Origin: an uncultured Clostridia bacterium
Lineage (GTDB): Bacteria > Bacillota > Clostridia > Christensenellales > UBA1242
Length of the DNA: 12,125 nucleotides
Direction of reading: 5' to 3'
NCBI GenBank assembly: GCA_934725745.1
Contig: CAKVCH010000005.1
Span: 1 to 12,125, forward strand
The notes below the pieces were generated by a model. The model was given only the letters and a program-made list of their open reading frames with translations. It did not search any database and had not been told where the DNA came from. A program made the position numbers and the translations under genes. Numbering within the stretch: the first letter of the stretch is position 1; each line of letters opens with the position of its first letter. Of the stretch, positions 6,437 through 11,411 are shown one piece after another.

Positions 6437-6856
6437 ATGAGCAAAAAAGATACATCTACGATAAAAAAATATTTTGATGATATGGTTGAAGCAAGAGCGA
6501 GCGAGAAAAAGTTGACTTTAAAGGATAGATTGCGTGAAGCGTCGTATGTTTCTGGCTGTTTTGTGGCTGGAATAGTTGCTGGAACGATTGCTGGAAATAT
6601 CATTAGAAGTGGAATAAACAATGATACAAACTATGTTAAGCAACAAAAAGCGCCTACGGCTATTGAAATCAACGAACCATTAGCGACTAGGCTTGAAGTT
6701 GACCAAAAGAGCATTTTTGGCGAAAAATATATTGTTGAAGAGTCCATTACTCGTCTTGGGAAGAATTCAATGAATACACCTTCTAATTATGAATCTTCTA
6801 AAAATTCTAAGAAAGTTAACTACAAGGTCTTGAGCAAGGAAGAAAGAGAGTTTTAG
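6437..6856 (+). CDS. small membrane-anchored hypothetical protein with glycine zipper
   Basis: A 139-residue protein that I do not recognise. A charged, probably helical N-terminus (residues 1-34) precedes one hydrophobic segment, about residues 35-58. This segment carries a G45-x3-G49-x3-G53 glycine zipper, a pattern that packs transmembrane helices into dimers or oligomers. The rest (60-139) is polar, Asn/Ser/Lys-rich and probably disordered. No signal peptidase site is seen, so a single-pass anchor is likely. AAGGGG lies 7 nt before the ATG. It has its own near-consensus promoter only 9 bp after the acyltransferase stop, so it can be expressed separately. It could be a cell-envelope or stress protein; function is unknown. 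Confidence 0.7.
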   Translation: MSKKDTSTIKKYFDDMVEARASEKKLTLKDRLREASYVSGCFVAGIVAGTIAGNIIRSGINNDTNYVKQQKAPTAIEINEPLATRLEVDQKSIFGEKYIVEESITRLGKNSMNTPSNYESSKNSKKVNYKVLSKEEREF

Positions 6857-6981
6857 AGTAAACATTTTGGGGTGGAATGGTGCTAAAACGCTTTTAATGC
6901 TATGAAACGGTTTTGAAAAGATTTTTAAGATGTAATTTTAAAATTGAGCGTAAAAATTATTCGATGTGAAATTATTAAAGG

Positions 6982-6992
6982 CGTATCATACG
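6982..6992. promoter_or_regulatory. CGTAT-C-ATACG palindrome over a possible -10
   Basis: A perfect 5-bp inverted repeat with a one-base centre. It contains TATCAT (6984-6989), which matches a -10 box at 5 of 6, but the -35 region (TCGATG, 6961-6966) is poor. It could be an operator and promoter for the following gene; this is tentative. Confidence 0.25.
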
Positions 6993-7030
6993 ATTGGTTT
7001 AAGTAAAAAACTAAAATTAACATCTTTATC

Positions 7031-7067
7031 GCCCCAAAGGTTACTCTTTGGGGCTATTTGCTTTTTT
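7031..7067 (+). terminator. strong intrinsic terminator upstream of the 453-residue gene
   Basis: GCCCCAAAG (7031-7039) pairs with CTTTGGGGC (7046-7054) around a 6-nt loop, followed by TATTTGCTTTTTT. It can end the transcript of the 139-residue gene. No promoter is seen between it and the next ATG 34 bp later, so it may instead work as an attenuator for that gene. Confidence 0.85.
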
Positions 7068-7100
7068 AAAGGGCTAAAAATTTAGGAAAAAGGAGAAAGG

Positions 7101-8462
7101 ATGGACTCAAAGGAAGTCGCAAGCGCGTATAATAAGGTTTTGCAAAATAGGGGATATATGAATGGTTTGTACAACCAAAGTTGCGACCAAAATGATGTGC
7201 TTCGCACTCTTAGTGGAGTACTAGAGTGTCTTGTCGCGTCGCGAAAGTTTACACCTAATGAATATTTAAAAAATCCATATATGGTTTTGCGTTACCTTTA
7301 TTTTTGCGGTCTAAATAATGACAAAATCGAAGAAAATATCTTTTCAAATCCTATTTTATGCCACGCGTTTAATGGCGATAACTATGAAAAGGTTTTGCAA
7401 TATGGACTAGGGGATTATCGTGTTTTGGATAAAAAATATCTAAGAATGATGGATGAAATAGAGTCTGCTTTTGAATCGCTTGACACATATTATCATTTTC
7501 AACTTAACAAAAGAAACGAGTTTTTTGCGGGGTTCCCTGGGTTTGCGGAAATGGAATTTGTTACCAAAAATAGTCCAGAGCGCCATTTTTTGGGTATTTT
7601 TAATCAAAAAATCGCACAAAGCGAGCCAATTATTATGGGTGAAACTAAAAAAGGATATTATACAAGAGTTATTGACCATAAAATTGACGCACTTGAAAAT
7701 TGTCTTGATAAGGATAGATTGAAGTGCATTGGACACAAAATTGTTAATAAATTTTGTTCAAAACGACCCATTCTTGCTCTTTTTGACGCCGTTTCAAAGG
7801 ACGGAGAGTATAATCTTATTACTCGCGATTGTATGAAATGCAAGGATATGCCCATAAAGGAATACATCTTTTTACAATCAGATAGAATTTTGAACCCAAC
7901 CGAAGCGTTTAGTCGTTCCACTTGTGGAAAAAATTTGACCGACCTTGATGATATGGGGATTTATGATTCAATCGTGCCAGGGCACGCGCTCGGGCTTGTT
8001 GAAATGCCAGATTCCTACGAAATTAAGCAATATTTGGCGTTTATTCGCGGGTGTGAGTGGGGAGATTTGATTGATTTTCATTCGGGCAAGAGAGTTTATA
8101 TCGATGATTTTATAAGAAAAAGAGAAATTGATAAAAGTGGACAAAATGATAATTTGATTCCATTAAAGGAATATAAACAAAGCACTGAAATTGATATTTT
8201 AAGTTTTTTTGAAAACAAAAAATTGGTTGAAAGTGAAATGGAAAATTATCAAAAAAGAAGTAGGCTTAAACTAAAACTTATTGACAGTTCTAAACAAGGG
8301 GTGAACTTACTTCAAAAGGAAGAAAATGTCGTAGAAAGGGTGGCATTTTCAAAAAAATTAAGTACTCGTGTTGAAAGTTGCAATAAAGATGAGCAAGTTT
8401 TAAAGCAAAGGATTGAAAAAATAAAGTCTAATGTTTTAAAGGAAAGCGAAATGAGTTTATAG
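7101..8462 (+). CDS. hypothetical protein, 453 residues, no recognised domain
   Basis: I do not recognise this protein. It starts at an ATG with AAGGAG (7090-7095) at ideal spacing, keeps one frame for 453 residues and has normal codon use, so it is real. It has no signal peptide or transmembrane helix and should be cytoplasmic. The N-terminal two thirds (about 1-345) look globular, with aromatic-rich stretches and a C-M-K-C pair near residue 247. The C-terminal 100 residues are Lys/Glu-rich and probably helical or coiled coil. The terminator upstream without an intervening promoter suggests control by read-through. Downstream lies the tRNA cluster on the same strand. No terminator follows the stop. 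Confidence 0.8.
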   Translation: MDSKEVASAYNKVLQNRGYMNGLYNQSCDQNDVLRTLSGVLECLVASRKFTPNEYLKNPYMVLRYLYFCGLNNDKIEENIFSNPILCHAFNGDNYEKVLQYGLGDYRVLDKKYLRMMDEIESAFESLDTYYHFQLNKRNEFFAGFPGFAEMEFVTKNSPERHFLGIFNQKIAQSEPIIMGETKKGYYTRVIDHKIDALENCLDKDRLKCIGHKIVNKFCSKRPILALFDAVSKDGEYNLITRDCMKCKDMPIKEYIFLQSDRILNPTEAFSRSTCGKNLTDLDDMGIYDSIVPGHALGLVEMPDSYEIKQYLAFIRGCEWGDLIDFHSGKRVYIDDFIRKREIDKSGQNDNLIPLKEYKQSTEIDILSFFENKKLVESEMENYQKRSRLKLKLIDSSKQGVNLLQKEENVVERVAFSKKLSTRVESCNKDEQVLKQRIEKIKSNVLKESEMSL

Positions 8463-8523
8463 GCTTTTTTACGGGGAGTTTTACAAATACGGGCTAAGTT
8501 GGAGTGGTAGGCTGTTGCGTTAA

Positions 8524-8538
8524 AATGTGAGCGGATGA
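8524..8538 (+). repeat. AATGTGA-GCGGATGA repeat, left copy
   Basis: AATGTGAGCGGATGA at 8524-8538 recurs as AATGTGAGAGCGGATGA at 8994-9010, with two extra bases inside. The two copies flank the tRNA-Ala/tRNA-Ile cluster. Confidence 0.45.
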
Positions 8539-8632
8539 CTTTAAAAAAAAGAGACTGAAAGGGTGAATTTATACGGTGTGTTACGGCGATTCTAAAATTT
8601 TTAAAAATTTGCGTAATTTTATGAAAAAATTA

Positions 8633-8661
8633 TTGACAAATTATAAATAACTTGTTAATAT
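8633..8661 (+). promoter_or_regulatory. promoter of the tRNA-Ala/tRNA-Ile cluster
   Basis: Perfect TTGACA (8633-8638), a 17-nt spacer and TAATAT (8656-8661), with an A-rich tract just upstream that could act as an UP element. The start is predicted about 12 bases before the first tRNA. Confidence 0.85.
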
Positions 8662-8680
8662 AGTATCGTCGTAAAGATAT

Positions 8681-8757
8681 GGGGGTATGGCTCAGTTGGC
8701 TAGAGCATCTGCCTTGCACGCAGAAGGCCGTCGGTTCGAGTCCGACTATCTCCACCA
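8681..8757 (+). tRNA. tRNA-Ala(UGC)
   Basis: All four arms fold. The acceptor stem pairs GGGGGTA with TATCTCC, and includes G3-U70, the hallmark identity pair of alanine tRNAs. The anticodon stem is TCTGC/GCAGA around loop CTTGCAC, giving anticodon TGC. The T arm is GTCGG/CCGAC with loop TTCGAGT. CCA is encoded. It is first in a two-tRNA transcript; the spacer to the next tRNA contains two short hairpins (AAGAGC/GCTCTT and GACC/GGTC), possibly processing signals. Confidence 0.97.
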
Positions 8758-8794
8758 AAGAGCATTGCTCTTACGACCTTTTTGGTCTACATAA

Positions 8795-8871
8795 TGGAAT
8801 GTAGCTCAGCCGGTTAGAGCACCACCCTGATAAGGTGGGGGTCGGTGGTTCGAGTCCACTCATTCCAACCA
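8795..8871 (+). tRNA. tRNA-Ile(GAU), carrying an attachment-site-like repeat
   Basis: The cloverleaf has acceptor TGGAATG/CATTCCA, so the first pair is U1-A72, unusual for a tRNA. The anticodon stem is CCACC/GGTGG with loop CTGATAA, anticodon GAT. The T arm is GGTGG/CCACT with loop TTCGAGT, and CCA is encoded. The 3' part from the last anticodon base (8831) to just past CCA (8872) is repeated exactly at 9177-9218. It is followed at once by a strong terminator. Confidence 0.96.
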
Positions 8872-8872
8872 A
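8831..8872 (+). repeat. direct repeat, left copy (candidate att site)
   Basis: These 42 bases cover the 3' half of tRNA-Ile from T36 of the anticodon through CCA plus one A. They are identical to 9177-9218, 346 bp away. Repeats that run from the anticodon loop to the 3' end of a tRNA gene are typical of tyrosine-integrase attachment sites. Confidence 0.85.
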
Positions 8873-8877
8873 CTTGC

Positions 8878-8911
8878 AAGTGTTTGGCGCTAGCCAAACA
8901 CTTTTTCTTTT
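8878..8911 (+). terminator. terminator after tRNA-Ile
   Basis: AAGTGTTTGGC (8878-8888) and GCCAAACACTT (8893-8903) form a perfect 11-bp stem with loop GCTA, followed by TTTCTTTT. It starts six bases after the tRNA. Confidence 0.93.
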
Positions 8912-8993
8912 ACAAAATTGAGCGTTGAAAGTTTACTTTCATAAGCGAAATTATGAAAAAGAAAAGTAGTTTGCAATGCAAACTTGCAAGTTG

Positions 8994-9010
8994 AATGTGA
9001 GAGCGGATGA
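8994..9010 (+). repeat. AATGTGA-GCGGATGA repeat, right copy
   Basis: AATGTGAGAGCGGATGA, matching 8524-8538 except for two inserted bases. It overlaps the left arm AGCGG of the structured element that follows. Confidence 0.45.
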
Positions 9011-9081
9011 AAACCACAGTTTGAAAAATCCCCCGAGCCTTATATCGTGCGTCAGCACGCTATAAGGTGGGGTCTACCGCT
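9002..9081 (+). other. structured element A with att-like core
   Basis: A nested fold: outer AGCGG/CCGCT (9002-9006/9077-9081), then CCCC/GGGG (9030-9033/9069-9072), then CCTTATA/TATAAGG (9038-9044/9061-9067), one mismatch, and CGTGC/GCACG with loop GTCA. The right arm reads ATAAGGTGGGG-TC, the same as the tRNA-Ile anticodon arm except for one missing G. It could be a structured RNA, a protein-bound recombination site or the end of a small element. Confidence 0.45.
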
Positions 9082-9130
9082 TTTACCTTATGAAAATTTG
9101 CACTTTGCCAAATACATTGCATTTGTGTGG

Positions 9131-9217
9131 GCACCACCCTTAACGGGCTAAAGGCCCCAAAATATTTGGTGCCTTTTAAGGTGGGGGTCGGTGGTTCGAG
9201 TCCACTCATTCCAACCA
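9131..9217 (+). pseudogene. interrupted partial tRNA-Ile copy
   Basis: GCACCACCCT (9131-9140) equals tRNA-Ile nucleotides 8819-8828, ending at U33. Then come 36 nt (9141-9176) in place of G34-A35 of the anticodon, then an exact copy of the rest of the tRNA from T36 to CCA (9177-9217). The first 24 nt of the tRNA (D arm, 5' acceptor) are not present upstream, so this is not a functional tRNA. GGCACCA (9130-9136) and TGGTGCC (9167-9173) form an inverted repeat around most of the insert. The 10-base match on the left might be chance. Confidence 0.6.
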
Positions 9218-9218
9218 A
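9177..9218 (+). repeat. direct repeat, right copy (candidate att site)
   Basis: An exact 42-bp copy of 8831-8872, the 3' half of tRNA-Ile. It is followed directly by its own terminator, as a true tRNA 3' end would be, which fits the idea that the original tRNA end was displaced here by integration. Confidence 0.85.
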
Positions 9219-9220
9219 GT

Positions 9221-9246
9221 AAAGTAGGTTACACCTACTTTTTTTG
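9221..9246 (+). terminator. terminator after the second tRNA-Ile end
   Basis: AAAGTAGG (9221-9228) pairs with CCTACTTT (9234-9241) around loop TTACA, followed by a T run. It has a different sequence from the terminator of the intact tRNA-Ile, so the two 3' ends have separate histories. Confidence 0.88.
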
Positions 9247-9259
9247 TTTTTTTAACTTA

Positions 9260-9347
9260 CACCCACACGAGCAATTCATTGCTCATTTGACGAAGGCAAG
9301 TCTTATCAGGGCTATTATCGTGCGAAAGTGCGTTGTAATGTGGGGTG
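9260..9347 (+). other. structured element B, related to element A
   Basis: A possible multibranched fold: CACCCACA (9260-9267) closes with TGTGGGGTG (9339-9347) with one bulged G. Inside are GAGCAA/TTGCTC with loop TTCA (9269-9284), a weak GAC/GTC, and a long hairpin CGTGC-GAAA-GTGCG (about 9319-9332) flanked by ATTA/TAAT. The stretch ATCGTGCG...TAATGTGGGGT resembles ATCGTGCG...TAAGGTGGGGT of element A. No reading frame fits here. Confidence 0.4.
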
Positions 9348-9407
9348 CTTATTTCGTTTATACTTTTAAAAAAAAATGGTTAAAGAAAATAGGGAGGGGA
9401 AGAACTA

Positions 9408-9436
9408 TTGACAACGGGGCGGGGGTGTGATATAAA
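9408..9436 (+). promoter_or_regulatory. consensus promoter placed for a leaderless mRNA
   Basis: Perfect TTGACA (9408-9413), a spacer of exactly 17 nt and TATAAA (9431-9436). Six bases separate the -10 box from the ATG at 9443, so transcription is expected to start on or next to the A of the start codon. The spacer is unusually G-rich for this genome. Confidence 0.85.
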
Positions 9437-9442
9437 GACGGT

Positions 9443-10681
9443 ATGGATGATAGTAGTTATGTTTTGACATTGTATTCAAAGTATATGGAGCAATGTTTGT
9501 CGGATTTTATGGTGAGCGGGAGTACTTTTGCGGAGTCTGCAAGAAGAGTGTTGCTCAACACACATACTTCTTGTGGTGTCAAAGAATTTTTGGGTGATAT
9601 TTTTCCAGCTACAATTTCAATGTTGATAAAAAATGCGCTTGTTTATCAAGCGGAAATGTTTAAGAGTATGGACCTAGATGAAGCGTTGCCTGATTTTAAA
9701 AAACTTTTAGATGGAGTTAAAAGTAAGGTTGCTACGCAAAATAAAACAATTGGGAATGCGCAATTGTACAAATTGATTAGAGAAGCACTAGTCCACACGG
9801 ACACGGAGCACCCAAATTTTCAAATTGCGGGAATGGGCAAATTTAGCTTGAAATTAAAGCCAAAAGGGCAACTTGAAATCAATTTGATTCTGAATAATAC
9901 GGAAATGATGAGTATCGTTTCGGTCTTTAATTTAAATCTTGACGACTCAACTTATCATATCAAAATACACGAAGCCGACCTGCAAGACGCAATTGATAAA
10001 AAAAAGGTCAATAAAAATAATATTGACGATTTTATTTCTCTTACGCGCGAGCAAAAAGCGGTTGATTTTGACGATTATCAAAGAGAAACGCTCCTAGACT
10101 ACTTTTATAGATATAACGACCTTTTAAAAATGCGATATGGCTTTGGCTCTGGAAAGGGTGAACTTTTGATGTCAAGACTGCCTTGTAAGGCGAATGCGAA
10201 TAACTTATTTATGAGTAATCTTAGGTCGATTCTTTACCTTTCAAAGTTGTCAAAAAATTTAAATATGAATTTTGAGCAATTTGAGCAATATTTTTATGAT
10301 TACAGCACGAAAAACAATGTTCCTATGCGTGAATTTTTGACTGTTAACCCATATTTTGATGTCGTCTACAATTTGATTGTTGGAACATTTGCAAATGTTG
10401 CGACGACTGTAAATAAGTCCGAATTATGTTCCTATGTGAATAATGCTGGCATACAAATTGACGAAAATACGGCTAACCATTTAAGAAATTCGTTGGCGCA
10501 CGGAAGATATTTTATTAACGGAAAAAATGACGCGACAGTTGAATTTTATGACGGCAAAAATACTGAAAGTTTAACCCATTTTGAGTCGCTTAATATTAGA
10601 GATATAAACAAAGTTTTAGTTACACAAATAGATGCCTATGACGAGAAATTGTCAAAAAGAGAAGAAGAAAGGTCTATGTGA
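9443..10681 (+). CDS. hypothetical protein with two HEPN-like R-x4-H motifs
   Basis: A 412-residue, mostly helical, cytoplasmic protein without signal peptide. Two segments carry the R-x4-6-H signature of HEPN ribonucleases: LIREALVH (Arg113-His118) and LRNSLAHGRYF (Arg348-His353). The second is a very typical HEPN active-site helix and is followed by a short beta-like stretch. Between them lies a segment with alternating strands (about 125-175) and a long helical region. HEPN proteins are metal-independent RNases common in toxin-antitoxin, abortive infection and CRISPR systems. No Shine-Dalgarno site precedes the ATG and the promoter predicts a leaderless transcript. It sits directly after the tRNA-Ile integration zone and ends before a terminator. 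No antitoxin or second gene accompanies it. HEPN membership is inferred from motifs only. Confidence 0.75.
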   Translation: MDDSSYVLTLYSKYMEQCLSDFMVSGSTFAESARRVLLNTHTSCGVKEFLGDIFPATISMLIKNALVYQAEMFKSMDLDEALPDFKKLLDGVKSKVATQNKTIGNAQLYKLIREALVHTDTEHPNFQIAGMGKFSLKLKPKGQLEINLILNNTEMMSIVSVFNLNLDDSTYHIKIHEADLQDAIDKKKVNKNNIDDFISLTREQKAVDFDDYQRETLLDYFYRYNDLLKMRYGFGSGKGELLMSRLPCKANANNLFMSNLRSILYLSKLSKNLNMNFEQFEQYFYDYSTKNNVPMREFLTVNPYFDVVYNLIVGTFANVATTVNKSELCSYVNNAGIQIDENTANHLRNSLAHGRYFINGKNDATVEFYDGKNTESLTHFESLNIRDINKVLVTQIDAYDEKLSKREEERSM

Positions 10682-10764
10682 TAAAAAACTTAATTTGGTT
10701 AATAAAAATTGAAAGACTAAAATAAATAATTCAATGATTTGTGAATAGTTATTTATAAATGAAT

Positions 10765-10797
10765 AAAAAAAAGGATCGTTATTAGCGTTCCTTTTTT
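10765..10797. terminator. terminator after the HEPN-like gene
   Basis: AAAAAAGGA and TCCTTTTTT form the outer stem with a T-T mismatch and CG/CG inside, and a T run follows. The A-rich left side would also give a U tail on the other strand, so it could serve leftward transcription from the zinc-ribbon gene as well. Confidence 0.75.
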
Positions 10798-10822
10798 GTA
10801 TGTTTATTTGTGGTGCTTATTC

Positions 10823-10860
10823 TTGTCGCGAATCTATATGTTTTTTTTAAAACGCGACAA
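10823..10860. repeat. TTGTCGCG/CGCGACAA inverted repeat
   Basis: Perfect 8-bp arms (10823-10830 and 10853-10860) separated by 22 bp that include a run of eight T. It lies between the convergent ends of the HEPN-like and zinc-ribbon genes. No T tail follows the stem on either strand, so it is not a standard terminator. Confidence 0.45.
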
Positions 10861-10899
10861 AAATATTTTGACAACGGTGGGTAGTGTAAATAAGTTATT

Positions 10900-11151
10900 T
10901 TACTTTTTCCAGCGCTTTAGAGTAGGGAAAAGCTTTTCGTAAAACGCTCTCATTTCATCGTTTGTCATTCCCGCTTGCGCGCCGAATTGAGAGCACATAT
11001 CAATGTATTTTTCCATACTTACATCGTCAATAAATTTGCCTTCTTTAAAACAATATTTACAATAATCTTGATTAAGGCTTCCGTCTAAATTTGAGCCCAA
11101 TTGATTATCGTTTTCTATTGGCATTCCACAACTTTGACATATTTTTCCCAT
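10900..11151 (-). CDS. small zinc ribbon domain protein (PF12674-like)
   Basis: An 83-residue leftward protein. It starts MGKICQSCGMPIEND and continues LGSNLDGSLNQDYCKYCFKEGKFID, then a helical tail ending AGMTNDEMRAFYEKLFPTLKRWKK. This is the layout of the putative zinc ribbon family PF12674: C-x-x-C-G-M-P, then G-x-N-x-D-G-S and Y-C-x-x-C, with four Cys (5, 8, 31, 34) as zinc ligands and the conserved FLP-TLKRW end. The family is widespread in anaerobic Bacillota and has no known function. AGGAGAT lies upstream of the ATG, and a promoter lies at 11173-11201. It is convergent with the HEPN-like gene and divergent from ispH. Confidence 0.9.
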   Translation of the reverse strand: MGKICQSCGMPIENDNQLGSNLDGSLNQDYCKYCFKEGKFIDDVSMEKYIDMCSQFGAQAGMTNDEMRAFYEKLFPTLKRWKK

Positions 11152-11172
11152 AATGTATCTCCTATAATGCTC

Positions 11173-11201
11173 ATTTTATGTTTTTTAATAATTAAAGTCA
11201 A
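11173..11201 (-). promoter_or_regulatory. promoter of the zinc ribbon gene
   Basis: Read leftward: TTGACT (11201-11196), a 17-nt spacer and TAAAAT (11178-11173). A second TTGACC (about 11284-11279) in the same orientation has a poorer -10 17 nt further and may be a minor upstream promoter. Confidence 0.8.
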
Positions 11202-11362
11202 GGAAAAGTGCTTTTAAAAGTTTTATAAACTTAATTTGTTTTCACCTTTTTATCATTCAAAAATAAGGCTTAAAAGTGGTCAAGGAAAAAAATAAGGACA
11301 TTGCAATGAAAATTGGCTCTTAAAAGTTTTAGGTAAAACTATCTTTTTTCACAGTTTTGATT

Positions 11363-11390
11363 TTGAAAAATTTATGAAATATTCTATAAT
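11363..11390 (+). promoter_or_regulatory. promoter of ispH
   Basis: TTGAAA (11363-11368), a 16-nt spacer and a perfect TATAAT (11385-11390). The start falls near 11397, directly before the AAGGTGG ribosome binding site (11400-11406), giving a very short leader. Confidence 0.8.
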
Positions 11391-11411
11391 AACCATAATA
11401 AGGTGGCGGAA

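Larger units (their letters stand above)
8912..9176. other. interval between the two att-like repeats, no gene seen
   Basis: This stretch lies between the two copies of the tRNA-Ile 3' half. I find no open frame with a ribosome binding site. It holds the palindromes TTTGCAATGCAAA (8970-8982) and AACTTGCAAGTT (8981-8992), of which AACTTGCAAGT also occurs at 8871-8881. It also holds the right copy of the AATGTGA-GCGGATGA repeat (8994-9010), the large hairpin element at 9002-9081, and the 5' side of an interrupted tRNA arm at 9131-9140. If an integrated element once filled it, only a remnant is left. Confidence 0.5.

Noticed and set aside
8595..8610. Palindrome AAATTTTTAAAAATTT before the tRNA promoter
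   Set aside because: Simple A/T palindromes of this size are expected in DNA this AT-rich; it has no T tail or other context.
9131..9217. Intron-containing functional tRNA
   Set aside because: The D arm and 5' acceptor strand are missing upstream, so no complete tRNA could form even if the 36 nt were removed. The insert is also far too short for a group I intron.
9191..9430. 79-codon frame beginning inside the second tRNA-Ile 3' end
   Set aside because: It runs through a tRNA fragment, a terminator and element B, and overlaps the promoter of the next gene. No binding site is present.
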